From Beroe ovata (taxonomy: Eukaryota > Ctenophora > Nuda > Beroida > Beroidae): a DNA stretch of 64,000 nt. The position numbers and the translations under genes were made by a program. The DNA is taken from contig CAMPET010000009.1 of the NCBI GenBank assembly GCA_946803715.1, positions 1 through 64,000 of the forward strand, in the 5' to 3' direction. The notes beneath the pieces are model-generated. The model did no database searches. It worked only from the letters and a program-made list of their open reading frames with translations, and was not told the origin of the DNA. Shown piece after piece: positions 24,051-38,300 of the stretch (the first letter of the stretch is position 1; every line of letters starts with the position of its first letter).

Positions 24051-27000
24051 GTTTGTGATCAGAGCTCATCGCGGCTCATTCCACATTTGCTAGGAGGGTT
24101 GTGGAGGCGGGGTTGTGGAGGCGGGGTTGTGGAGGCGGGGTTGTGGAGGCGGAGTTGTGGAGGCGAGGGTTGTGGAGGCGGGGTTGTGGGAGGCAGGTTG
24201 TGGGATCCTGATTCTTGAATGGAGAATCGGCTTCAATTGCGTGATGTGTCAACTATGCGATTCCCCATTTTTAGGGTGCGAGGTCTTGAGGAGAATCAGC
24301 CTTAGGCTTCCTCATTTGTTATGAGGGCGGGTCCAGGGGGAATAAGCCTCGTTTGTGTCATATTATCCTGTATGAGTATGTGTTATGCGTATTGTGTTAT
24401 GTGTAATGTGTATGTCGTAGTATTGTGTTCTCACTTCTTTTTGGAGCATAGTGAAGTAATGACCCGTGCTTGCGCACAATGCACACCCAATCCTACACAC
24501 CTAACTCTGCCACACCCCTGTATATAGAGTGCCATGTTCCCACATGAAGATGAGTTCCAGCTTGCGCTGGCTCTTGTCCAAGAGGCGAGTAGGATGTTCA
24601 TGTCGGCGTATCACAGCTCGGTCAAAACCGGTGTTGAGATGAAAACATCTGCTGCAGATCTAGTTACAGGTTTAGAAGACAAACAATGCCATTTATAAGT
24701 GTCTTTCAAGTTTCACCTGATTACAGGAGAAAGTGAATGTTTTGCGTTTCGGGTCATAAATCATTTCTCGATTTCCAAATCAATCCATAATCCGTCGTGT
24801 ATCCCTGACAGAAACGGACAAAGCTATCGAATTATTGATCAGTACTCGTGTGAAGGAACAGTTCCCTGATCACGTGTTCATTGGAGAAGAAAGCGTAGAC
24901 GTCAACGGTTAGTTCGAAAATAGCAAACATCGGAGAGAAGGATGAAAATATTTTCCCATTCTCTTTGAAGATAGATCACATAATGTCCTTGTTTCGTTTC
25001 AGGTAAACTTGTATTTGGGGACAGACCGACATGGATAGTAGATCCGATTGACGGAACCATGAACTTTGTTCACCGCTTCCCCCACTCCAGCATTGTGATA
25101 GGGTTCTCTGTTGGTAGAACGGTTCAATTCGGCGTTGTGTACAACCCGGTAACTGACGAACTCTACACCGGAAAACGGGGACACGGCGCTTATCTCAACG
25201 GTTTCCCGATTAGAGTTAGCGGAGAAACAGCACTGAACAAGGCGCTCCTGGCGTGTAACGAGATGGTATTCACTCAGGATATTCCTGCTCTGACCGTGCG
25301 GACTGATAATATCCGAGCTGTGAGCTCCGGACAGGACGCGTGTCACGGACTCAGGATAGCCGGCAGCGCCGCGCTGAACATGTGTTTCGTAGCGCGCGGC
25401 GCGCTCGATGCATACTGGGAGTTTGGTCTTCATATTTGGGATATGGCGGCCGCCAGCGTAATTGTGGAAGAGGCGGGTGGGGTTGTGATGAGCCCGGTGG
25501 AAGAGGAGGAGTTTGACCTGCGGTTCCGGAGAGTGGTTGCAGGAGCCAGTGAGGAATTGGGCAGGGCGCTAAATAGGAAGATAACCAGTGTAGATTTCCC
25601 TTCGGACTAGTGAGACTGAGACTGAGAGTGATAAATAGGATTGATTTTGTGTTCCGATTTTTTTCTCTTTTGTACTCTCTTAGATTGAAAGCTGATTGAT
25701 TGTATACTGACTGACTTCACTGATCTACCTATTGTGTCGGTTGTCCCGTTCTCTCAGTTTGTCTGCTGTGGAAGTTGTATCATGTTTGTGGGGCTGGAAG
25801 TGGTATATCGGGTACTGTGACACCACCCTTGACACCACTGATATCAACAGTTGACACCGCCTATTTCAGGTGGTGACGGTGGTGATGCTGGTGCTGTTGA
25901 AGAAGCTGATGAAGAAGTGGATCCGTACGATTTAGCAGAAGCGGTCGACATCTTGAAGCTCCTTCAAGTATAACTACCCTAAGACATGATCATGATTCGA
26001 AAAACACAATTATAGTGACACCTCAAATCTTGAGATTCTCGGAAACTGCTCGAAATAATTTGTTTGTCCCCAGAAAAACTGTTCCGATTTCAACAATATG
26101 CTGCTGGATAAGAGTTGGAAGATAAGGAAAGAAGCTCTTGACGCGCTGTTGCCCCTAGCGACTGATAACATGAAGATACAACCAAACAGTGAGTCTCTCT
26201 CCTGTGGAGAAATTATGTTTGTAAACGTTTCAAATTGTCGAAATCAAGCTAGTGGTGCTAGACTGCTAGCTCCAGATGCATAAACGATGCTTGCATCAAC
26301 CATAGCACTATCGGTATCGTCACTGAAACCTGTTTCATCCCAGGTGATTTTGGGAGTGTAGTGACACCGCTCTGTAAAATCATTGCTAAGGACTCCAACA
26401 TTGTGGTGGTGCAGCTAGCAGTCCGGTGCTTGGGTGGCATTGCTAAGGGCTTGAGAAAGGGTGAGGATTGTGAAAAACGGGATGATACTGACTAGATATC
26501 AGCCCAAAGTTCGCTCGATGGAGGCGACGGACACGCAAAACAATCTCCCACTTCATTAGAGTTTTATACAACAACTGAAACCCCCCTCACTAAACCCAGT
26601 TTTTGACCCTCCACGCCTAACCCAGGGTATGCCAACTATGCAAAGGAAACGATCATCGCCTGTCTATCCAAGTATAAGGAGAAGAAAGCTACAGTTATCG
26701 CTGTACTTAGCGATTGTTTGGATGCAGTTGTCGATACGGTAAGTACGTGTTCCCGACAGTCACATTTGAGCCCCTTTCTATTTCCTTATTTGAACCCCTT
26801 TATCCCCTTGTTTTAACCCCTTTATCCCCTTTTCCGCGACAACCTCAACTACACAGACCGTTTTATTCCAGCACTCATATTCAACCATTGGATTCCCAAC
26901 TGTTCCCCCTACCGGTAGCAACTATTCACATCCCCCCACAGACACAGTTTGCTCTCGTATCGGAACATGTGATCGAATCTCTCAAGGATAAGAATCCTGC

Positions 27001-30000
27001 AGTAAGGCAGGAGACGGTGAACTTCACTGTCAGGTTACTAGGTCGGAGCAAAGCGAGTAGTCTTCCAAAGGAGGTCATGAAGGAGCTTTGCCCTGTCCTC
27101 AAAAATGTGGGTTGTTGTAACTTTCGCAATTCGCGGTACTTTTTCTCACGATCTCTTGGAAAATTGAATATGTTTGATCAATTTCTGATTTCATACCAAA
27201 CATGACCGATGTTATAAATTTCCCATGCAGCTCCTAAACGACACTGTCGGTCCCGTTCGTGATGCTGGGGCAGCCGCTCTGGGGACAGCGATGAAAGTCG
27301 TGGGGGAAAAGTTCATGACAGCGTACATATCAGATCTAGATAATATCAAGAAGCAGAAGGTTCGTGTGTGTGTTTGTGTGTGTGTGTGTGTGTGNNNNNN
27401 NNNNNNNNNNNTGTGTGTGTGGGTGTTTGTGTGTTTGTGTGTCTGTGTGTGTCTGTGTGTCTGTGTTGATGACGATCCCCTCTCTCCTTCAGGTAATGGA
27501 TGTTTTCACAACTGTAGAGGTGAAATTCCCATTCGGTGCTAGTGCTGGTGGCGCTAAGAAGGCCGCCGCCAAGCCAGCTGCCAAGAAGGAAGAACCAAAA
27601 AAGGAAGAGCCTAAAAAATCTGAGCCTGCTAAAAAACCAGCCGCCAAGAAACCTGCGGCCAAGAAAGGTACGATGGCGTTCCAACTCCATATTTCATCCT
27701 GACTAGATCAATTCAAGTGCTTCCATGTGATACGCAATTAGATCTAAACTTTCGATCTTGTCCTATATTAGTATATTGGACTTCACCCCTCTTATCTGAA
27801 GGTGGGGCCGCCAAGAAGGCCCCTGGCGGGGCCCCAGCAACCCCGAAGAAGGAGAACAAACAGAAAATCAAGGACAGCGAGGAGATTGTAGAGCAGGAGA
27901 TGTCGGAGGAGCAAGTGAGTGAGATCGTGGAGTCTCTCCTGGATGCAGAGCTGATAGCAGGTATGGGAGGGGAATGAGAGGGGTGGTGGGAACTGAGGAG
28001 AGGGAATGAGAGGGGGTGGTGGGAACTGGGGAGGGGCAATGAGAGGAGGAGGGGGAACTGGGGAGTAGGAGTTGGGAATTGGGAATGGGGTGGTATTATT
28101 GGAATTTGGGTTGCCGGGTTGGGGTATATACTGAATCGCAGACAATTGGTAAATTATGTAGACTGGAAACTTCACATATTTGACAGTTCATCTCCTCACA
28201 TTCATGTCCAGGTCTGGCCAGTACAAACTGGAAGCTCCGTTTGGAGGCAGTACAAAACCTGTCTAACAAGATCGATACTCTGGATTCAGCAGGCAACATC
28301 CAGGCTGTCATACAGTTGTTGTCTAGAAAACCGGGATGGAAAGACAACAATGCCCAGGTGAGAAGTACTAGTCTACTGCAACTCCTACGTGGATAACTCA
28401 GTTTCAGATCAGTGAAACCATGATGATATGTTTGATGATATGTCTTTCATTCCCAGAAATGGAAAATGATTCTCATGATACGGAGTAAAAATCACAGGTT
28501 TTTACACGCGAAATTACTGTTTGTTGTCACTGTTTGACAGCGCTATAGAAAGCTCAGCGAAATTGTGACAACCACAAACATAGCACCCCACATAACCGCA
28601 ACAACTTTCCCAAACTCCCTCCAAAAACTATCACACGAGTGTTCTTCTCCCGTCAGAGGATCCCCGAGCCCAAACTCAACGACCTCCTTGAGTTCAGTGT
28701 CCCCCTTATTTCCTCCCTCCTCACCACTACCATAGTAACGGAATCCCCTCGCCAGCCTCTCACCACACAAGCTGATCTCCTCACCAATGTTCAGCGAAAC
28801 CGTCCTCACCACGTATACCACACTCTGTGCAAAATACGACGCTCCGAAACACCAGAATATGCCCGCTGCCCCGGTGTTTGTTAGATACACCATCGATATC
28901 ATCATGGGATACCCAATCAGGAAGATGGATAGAGTAGCCACTATTCCAATCAGAGTTTGTCTGCCCATGGGAGTGAGAATGCCCTGCGCAAGCAGCTCAT
29001 CTAGTCCGAATAGTAAGTACAGCCCCGCCATGGACAGTCTAGCATCTCTCACCCCGTTTAGAATTGTCACAGTGCTAGTGAAGAGTCTAGCTATGGCACC
29101 GGCAGTCAGGAACATGATGAGGAGAGATGATGCCCGCTCAATCGACCAGTTTACAACCCCCAGGAGTATCGCTCTCCTCACCTCGGCCTCGTCTCCACGG
29201 CCGAGGGCGGTACCGACTATGAAGGCGGTGGCGGACCCACCTGTATACACAAACACGTTGAACAGGAGATTGATCTTATCCACGATGATAACAGTTGCAG
29301 CGTTGATCGGGCCCTCTACTTGACATATGATATTGGCGAGGATGTACAGGCAGTTGGATGAAACTAGTCGGGCGCTGTTGAACGCTCCAAGTCGCATCAT
29401 CTCGGGCCATCCCCGCCAAATATCTGAAGAGAGACCGGTCCACAGCATTTCCTCCCGGTGGAGGAAGCAGAAGACGATGGTCCCGGCTATAATGATGAGA
29501 GGGGTGAACGTGTAGGTGAAACCGAACCCCAGGACACCCCACTGAAGCACCTCAATACACAAATAGGAGAGGGCTGCGTTTACCCCCAGCCCGGCAATAC
29601 CTACAACAACGGGGGTCTTGACAAATCCTTGGATTACCAGGTACTTCACCAGCAGGTCCTGTAGGTGAACCAGAAGTGGCCATAGACACGTGACCCTCAT
29701 GAATAACTTTGCAACGGAGTGGGTTTCCTCGTCGTCTCCAAGGAAGGAGATTAGGTGGACCAAATTGAGGAAAGGACCGAGAGCTAACAAGAACACAATA
29801 GCTCCTTGGAGAAAACACTTCGTCAGGAGCTCACCCAGCTTCCTCTGATCACTGGAGCTCTTGATGGCCCCAGCATAGCTCTCAAACAGCAGATTGAACC
29901 CCATGACACACGAGTTGAGCGAGCAGAATAGCGTCATCTGACCGATACCTACGCCGGTTATGACAGAATCGTTGTTCAGCCGTCCGGCAAAATAGATCGA

Positions 30001-32308
30001 GACAAAGTAGTTGAGATTCCGGGGTACGGCCACGGCAAGCATGGGGAAGAAGCACTTCATGTAGTGAAGTTGTTGCTTTCGGATATCGGAGAGGATTAAT
30101 GTGGATGCCTTCATTTCTTGGAAATATTTCACTAGTCTATCGAGTATTCCCTGCCGCATGTTGTTACATTCTGCTAGATGCAACGAATTCCTGTGAATTT
30201 TAATGGAAAAACCCGTCAAGTGAACAAGCACGAATCGTCATACCAAGATCCAACCCACTAAATTATATTCACTTTGGAAAATTTTGGAAATCGTGGTACC
30301 CTTTGGTAGGAAGGCGAGGGTTTTCCAATGCGAAATAACAGAAATGCTGTTAAAAATCGACGCAAAATTTGTCCACAAGATGAAAAGTCACACTAATATC
30401 AGATGTGACGATAATATGACAGTTTTAAATAACTAAACCGGCAAGTCACTATTTCATAGTGGCTAGTGACCATGTTATATATTGCCCCATATTGGAGCTA
30501 TTTCAAACCGATGATGGTTGTACTCATTACGCAACTCATGCCTACGAAGTTATTGTTTTTGTTTTGTCGGAAGACTTAACTTCTTTCATAATATCGTTAT
30601 TCAGGTGTTGAATGAGAAGTTCGCCATTGTGGAACGGTTGTCGAAAAAAGGTGACATCTTCACAAAAAGAAGTGCTGACTACGCACTGGACGGTATGCTT
30701 TTAATAACTGTCCAATTTCTGTCCAATTACTGTCCAATTTCTGTCCAATTACTGTTCAATTATTGGATTATGTTGTGATCAAATACGCTTATAAACATAA
30801 CACACAGAGGAAGCGGGTAGGTGTTTACTTGATTTTTGAATCGAGCCGATCGTACTATAATTACTATACAGCATGAAATCACTGCAGAATTGAAGTTATT
30901 GCGGGTTATCATTTAGTTATTGCGTCCAGCCTCCCCACCTATAGTTGGGCTCAGCTTCATAGTGTCCCTGGTTTGGCCACATGAGATTGGGGCATAATAA
31001 ATTGTACCAGGAGTCAGCGACATATTTGTGATAACTGAATATAATGGTAATACCCATAATATAATTATGGTAACAGCCACATCAAATGAAATAGCATAAT
31101 ATGACGACAATGCCGCAACACGGGAATTACTTAGCTTGTCCGCGGAGAATTTTAATTCTTATTCAAACCTCTCTTTCCGATATTGTTGAACTGATAACGA
31201 CAAATTTGTAATTGCCAGTTCTGCCAAAAAATGAAACAAAGGAGAAAATACCCGTTACGGACCTAGAGGGCCTATTCGAGATAACAACCAGCACGTAAAG
31301 CGTATCATGCATCAATGAATTTTCAAGATAACATCGTAAAAAGCAAGTGTATAATATCCCAAAAACACAGTACGTCTTATTCCTGAAGAAGGTGTGATGG
31401 ACCTGACATATTAGTTTGACATTTCTTACGGTCAGGTCTTGTTGAAAAGATAGGAGACATCAAGCTGAACAAGCAGGCTTGTGCTACACTATCTGCCATA
31501 GCGGAGTCTATTTCACTCAACTTTACCAGTGCTAACTCGTTCACCTACGCAGAGAAACAGAAAAGCCCAAAAGTTCATACTGAGGTATGGGAAAGTTTTC
31601 GAGTCTTGGAAGTTAGCGTGACTTTATAACGGTTAATGGGTTTAATGATTGTTAATAGAAATCACTGATTCGCAAAATCGGAGGAGAACCATCACTTGAA
31701 CAACTCATTGATATGCGACTCGTCAATGTAACGTCGCTCACACTAACGAATATTACTGATATTTTTGTCAGATACTAAAGTGGCTTGACAACGCCCTAAT
31801 GGAGTTTGGGATGAGGATCAACATAAAGTCCCACCTGAGTTTTGTTAAGACGTGTGTGGGCTCCCCTAACGCCCAGATCAGGGGTGCGGCGCTCAACCTT
31901 ATCGGGACCATGTCCATCTTTTCAGGTGGGTTTTTCTCTTGGCTTCAGGGCGGGGTTTCTTTTTGCTTCAGGTGGTATTCCTCATTTGGATTGGAAAATG
32001 GATGTTCCCATACTCATAAGGGGACAATTGGTTTTGGTAATGGTGTTGAACAGTCACTGGAAATTCAATTCTAGAGAGCTTACTGATCTGAAGGGTTAAC
32101 ACTTTACACTTTACTTATCTAGAGAGTTTACTGATGTAACCGATAAAACACCACATGTTTCCAGGAGCGGCTATCCAAGCAGCATTCTCCGATATCGATA
32201 ACAAGAATACCATCTCTCAAATTGAGGCTACTATCGATAAGTTCAAATCTGCAAAGCCACCAGTCCCCACTAGGGGCGTGGCACCTTCTGAACCCACGGC
32301 AGACGGAG

Positions 32309-32342
<34 letters not shown>

Positions 32343-35300
32343 CGTAAATGTCGGTAAACCATTAGACTATCTCGCTTCCCAGAGGAGCTGTGTGCCATGT
32401 GACTTCGAACCTCAAGTCAAAGAAGAAATTGAAATTTATCCACCTTTCCCGACGAGATAGCTCGAAAATTCCTCCAGAATTAGATTCAACGTCAAAAAAT
32501 AGGCCAGAAACACTTATTACCAGTCATCGTCCCGCGAAAAAAAATTGACAGATTTTGGTGTGTCCCATTGAATTTCGTGTTTTTGCAGGTAATGTCTCCC
32601 ACAGGTTAAAAATCGTGATTTTGGCATGGTTTTACGCCGAGTATGAACTCTTCATGACCGTGACGAGGGTTCATATTTATAGTGTGATAGTAGGAGAGAT
32701 GATTTGGTGAAAAATTGGTGTCGTAATTGCCGGTAAAGACTTCATTAGAGGCTCTTAAAACGGAATATAAAAGTGTGGGATCAATCACTTCACTTTCTAC
32801 CGATGCTCAGATCAGAAAATCGAAGAATTTTTTGTTCTATTTCCATGTAAAGACCATGTATTCCCATGTANTCATCGTCCCGCGAAAAAACAAGTTTACC
32901 GATTTTGGTGTGTCCCATTGAATTTCGTGTTTTGCATGTAATGCTTCCCACTGGTTAAAAGTTGTGATTTGGGCGTGGTTTTATGCCGAGTATGAACTCT
33001 TCATGACCGTGACCCTTCATGACCGACGAGGGTTCATATTTATAGTGTGATAGCAGGAGAGATGATTTGGTGAAAATTTGTGTCGTAAGTGCCAGTGAAG
33101 ACTTCATTAGAGACCCTTAAAAACGGTGTATAAAAGAGTGGGATTCACTTCACTTTCTACCGATACTCAGCTCAGAAAATCGAAGAAATTTTTTGTTCTA
33201 TTTCAATGTAAAAACCATGTATTCCCATGTATTTTGAGACGCTGAATCGATTCCCACAAATAGATTGTGGGATCACTCACTTCATTTTCTACCGATACTG
33301 AGATCAGAAATTCGAACTATTTGTTCCATTTCCTTGTTAATCACATGGATCCCTATGTATTTTTTGACGCTGAATTGATTCCTGATCGAATTATGACCCC
33401 ATCTCGCTCCCCTGGGGAGCTAGTGCATTCCATGTTTCAATGATAAACTGCCCGCTCAGTTTCCCCTTTCCTCTAGACGATGACGCGGCCTGTGAAGTTG
33501 ATGGAGGCGATGGCGACAATGGCGGCGGTCTCGATTTAGAAGATCTTATCGATAGGAAAGACGTTTCCTCTCAACTCGACGCCCTTTGTTCCAAGTATGT
33601 CATTCTTCAGACAAGCTTTTCATCACTTCATATCAGGAGGAATTATTACGTCAAGATTACTTTTTTGAGCGCAATCATCGAGACTAATCTGCTGAAGAAA
33701 AGAATAAAAAACTATTTAAAGAGGTCACGGTGCATTTCAATTATTTGAAAATCAAAACAGAGGAGTGATTTTTTCAGAAAACTCTGTGAATAACTCCGTT
33801 GTAGACATACTGATATGAGAGTTTATCGATTGATCTGTTTAACAGATAAACAGATATATTAGTCACGCAATCACTCAGTGATCACACATTGATCTCGCCG
33901 TGAATTACACATTGATCACACATCGCCGTGAATTATAGCAAGTGTTCCGGAACGAGATCGACGTCACATATCTGACCGAGAAGAGAGAAGAACCATCTCC
34001 TGTACACAATATTCTCGACTTTTGGATCGGTTTTATCGCCCCCATGCTTCCCGACATAATCGTTTACAAGATCTTTCTCATTATGGACCGTGCTCTCCAA
34101 ATCTCGTTTGACAATTTTCTCTCCGCTGGCCACGTAATTCTTCATCTTTTTGTTCTTCATCATTTCCTCATACTTCTTCATTTTCTCGTACATTTTCATG
34201 TCCTTTTCATTCTTTATATCGTCATACTTTTCCAGAATGTCATTTTCCTTCATTTCTTCATATTTCTTCAGTTTCTCATCCTTTTTTAGTTCGTTCATCC
34301 TTATTTCTTCACGCTTTCTCAGCTCCTCATTCATTTTCAATTCTTTACTTTTCTTCATTTCTTCAATTCTCTTCAATTTTTCACTCTTTTTCAGCTCATG
34401 GTTCATTCTCATTTCTTCATATTTCGCCATATTTTCCTTGTAGTCCATGATTTTATCTTGCTCCTTACTTTCTTCCAGCCTTGTCATATTTTCCGCGTTC
34501 TTTACTTCATACCTCGTTTTATTGCTATTCTTCATTTCTTCATATTTTGTCCGATTGTATTCCTCCACTTCTTCATACGGCCCATTATTTTCGTATTTCT
34601 TCACGTCTTCGTAACCAGTCACGCTCTCATTCTTCACTATACCTCCTGCATATTTTGCTTCAATCTTATTCGATTCAAATTGGTGCTGCGACTTTACATC
34701 TGCTGTTGTATTCGAGACCCGACCATTATTGATCCTCTCAATATTATCCATCCTCAACCGATAATCATTTGGCACTCTGCCAGGAATGATTTGTGATTGT
34801 TGCCCCACATCAGATACTCCTGACACATTGTATTCACCACTACTGCTCGGTCTCTCCACCTCAATAGAGTCAATCGTTACTTCCGTATGATTGGTCCTGT
34901 ACTCAGTGACATTGGAATCGTGTTCTTCCTCAGTGAAATTTCCTGGTCGAGCTGTTTTGTGATGCCCCATTCCACCATCGTCATTACGACTAGGGTCCGT
35001 TGATAGGGTCCAATACTTTATTTCTCGAGTGTGCGACGGGGTCACTGATACACTCTCTGGATTTGAATTCGCTTCCCTGATCTTGGTAACTCGTTCTGTT
35101 GTTTCCCCTCGCGGTATTCTTGTTCTCCTATCTGGCAACAAAGTTGCAGCTTCTCCCGGTGCGACTGTTCGGACATTTGTCGGAGACTCCGTTTTCTGGG
35201 GAGGGTCTATATTCGGCATGACACCCGGTGTCACACGAGAATTATTGGTTGTCGCGTTGGTAACTGCCACAGGTTCAACAACCACCGGTTTTTCCTCCAC

Positions 35301-38300
35301 TACGGTGTCCTGTACTGCACCGTGAATGAGAGACTGGTCATTGGCTGGGGTTGTTGAATTGTAAGGGGTTGAGGTCATCGCATCATCTTCATCTGTGACT
35401 TCATCCGGCTGCTGTAAATTCATGAGAAATTCCTCGTCCTCCTCAAACATTTCACCGATGAGACGAATCACTTCTCGTCCACTTACCACTCCGCAGAGCC
35501 ATTTCCTATCCGATCCTACGAGTTCATCCGCTTCCTTCACAGTCCGAACCAAGTCGTGGACAGTCTGCATGGTGAAGGAGTCAACTCGATTAGAATCGAC
35601 CGCGTCTCTCTTAGCATCTAGAATATCCGCGATCTCCTGCAAGGAGACCATCAGGGAATCTTTATCGTTTGATGAGCCGGAACTCGCATTTTTGTGACCA
35701 ATGCTGTGGTTTGTTGGTTTCATGTCTCCGTCGGGTCCTAAAAAGTCTAGAAAATCCCTTATTCTCCACAGCCAGTCCCGTGTTATCCCTTCTGAATCGT
35801 CTCCCGGCATCAAATTGTTTTTAATTTCGACCAAGTTGTCCCAGACACCTTGCCAGTAACCCCCAATGTCACCCGTGCTGTTTTTCGCGGGTTCAACTTG
35901 AAATTCCCACGTGATATTGTCCCAATCAATGTTATAGAAGTTAACGCGTTCCCAGTTAACTCCAGGATAACCAATCTTTTCAAGGAAAACTCCATCCCAA
36001 TCAAGCGATTCTATATCAAAACTTCTTTCTCTGATTTCATCTTTTGTAAAATTCGTCTCCAATTTCCGGAGAACTTTCTCGATATCTATCAGATCAAAAA
36101 GTACGAGCTTGGTGAGAATCCTCGATCGAGTTTTCATTCCATCCTCTGAGAACCAATCAATTCTCCCCCAATCGATATCGTCCCAACCGATACAATTCCA
36201 CAATATTTTCTGTTCGTTCGTCAAATTACCTGCTGCTCCACCATCCCAGGAGTCTCCCCAATTGTCCGCATAGTCAGCCCACTGACTCCAAGTGTTGTGA
36301 CTCCATTGACCCCAATCCTCCGATCCATAACTCCATTGACCCCAATTTTCCGTTTCATAACTCCATTGACCCCAATTCTCCGATCCATAACTCCATTGAC
36401 CCCAATTTTCTGTTTCATACTCCGCAATATGTTCACTCATATAATTATCATAACTCCAATCGTCCCACTGATGGTTGCCATGGTAACCCCCGTCCTCCGA
36501 TTCTCCGTAGGATCCCCAGCTCTGCCAGCTCCCCAATTCAGTCCCTATACTCTCATTCAATACGGGGCACCTGCCGTCACTCGTGCATATCTCTGCGTAT
36601 TCGATCGTGTCCAGAATCCAGTTAATGGAGCTCCAATCCACTTTTTTCCACTCTATTTCATCCCACTCGTATCCCATAAATCCTAGTTTTGCACGGAATA
36701 TGGATGACCAATCCACTGAATCCCACTCGACCAAGTAGAAGAAATCCCACATCTCTTCCTCGGAAAGATCCTTTTTCAGTCTCTTCCAATTAAAGTGATC
36801 CCAGCTTATGATGTTCCAATCAAATTTCTTCACGTCATGCTTCTTCCAATCAACTTTTTTCCAGTCGTACTTGTCCCAATCAACGTTGTTCCATATGACT
36901 GGTACCCATACGAGTTCTGCCAGTTTTGCCGCGTCATAGTGAGCATAAAATGAGAGTAGGTATTGGAGATCTGTGTCAGCGGCCGGCGGTTTAGGATACT
37001 CATCCACCTCACGGATTTGTCCATCTCTTCTGCTCTCATACTCATGGTGGTAACTGCCGTGTTCGACATTGTAAGACCCATAATATCTGTCAGGGTAGTA
37101 GGATCCACCGTGATGATAGGATCGTCCATAGTAATATGAACCACCGTAACCACGACCACTACTCCATCCATTTCCATAGCTCCGCACCCTACCAAATGTG
37201 GAGGCTGCTCTCCCGCTCCCATACCTCTGGGCATGGGATAGGGAAATCCCTAGTATCATCAACAACAATAACCGTAACATGGCTTCAGCAATGTGTAGAG
37301 ATGCGTATGAGGGTTGAGACAAAGAGAAAATAGTTTAATAAAGCTTTCAATAATAAATGGATCGATATTTTAATGTAAATTCAAGTGAAGTGCGTGCTCT
37401 TCTTATCGGTTATTAGAGCTCGAGTTCATTTTAGCATGCAGAAATGGTGCATATTCATCAATTCCATGAAAATAGATAAGTTCTCATTCATTCAGTCACA
37501 TAACTTTCCTTCTCAAAGTATGTGGAATCCCTCCCCCTCGCACCTCCCTAGTTCCTACTACAACACAAGTGAAAATTTGCCGGGCATAGGAACCCTGACA
37601 CCTTATATTTCCTTGTTTACAACATAGCCACCATTTTTGAAACCTCTACCCTCCTTTGACACCATTACCCTATCTTTACATCACTTCCCTCCCTTGACAC
37701 CACTTCCCCATCTCTTGACATCACTTCTCCATCTCTTGACACCACTTCTCCATCTTTTGACACCACTTTTTTTCTGACACCACTTTGTGCTGACACCACT
37801 TTGTACTGACACCGTTACCAATCCTAGGCTAGATAGTGCAGTTTGGCAGGAACGAAGTGAAGGGTTGGAGGACGCTGAACGGATTCTCAAGGATGCCAAC
37901 ATCAAACCCGTCCTGAGCAGCGACATTCAGGCTTCACTCAAGGTACACACATTCTTATCGAGATTTGACTGCACATCTTTGCCCGAAGCAACATATTAAA
38001 TCTGGTTTCATTTCTCCTAGTTTTCATGCTATATCTCTATGACCAGCAAAAAGCCTAGCGAATGATTGAATTCGAAATTTTAAGGAATGGCAATCTGCAG
38101 GCCCGATTAGGTGACAAGAACGTGGCTGTGAAGACTAAGGCCACCGGAGTTATGACCAGCCTGGGAAAGGCCCTGGGGCCCGGGACAAAGCAGTTCAAAG
38201 AACTCATGGTGCTACTCATCCCCCTGCTATCCGACAGTAAGAAGAATGTTCAGACACAGACACTGGAAGCTCTGACAGTTTGGGTTGAGCACGTGACTAT

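Noticed and set aside
24999-25433. 144-codon minus-strand frame
   Set aside because: It is the shadow of the inositol monophosphatase third exon.
27346-27702. Long frames through the GT repeat and N gap
   Set aside because: They run through unresolved sequence and microsatellite; the real exons are 27231-27359 and 27493-27667.
30160-30231. 24-codon upstream extension of the MATE frame
   Set aside because: The first codon is GTG and no ATG occurs before 30159; the extension could at most belong to a spliced upstream exon.
33942-34796. Plus-strand Phe/Ile/Ser-rich frames
   Set aside because: They are the complement of the Lys/Glu/Met coiled-coil repeats of the minus-strand gene.
35029-36686. 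Other plus-strand frames within the tryptophan-repeat locus
   Set aside because: They mirror the repetitive minus-strand coding sequence and have no independent support.
37281-37322. 14-codon N-terminal extension of the tryptophan-repeat frame
   Set aside because: It begins with TTG, and the ATG at 37280 opens directly into a textbook signal peptide.
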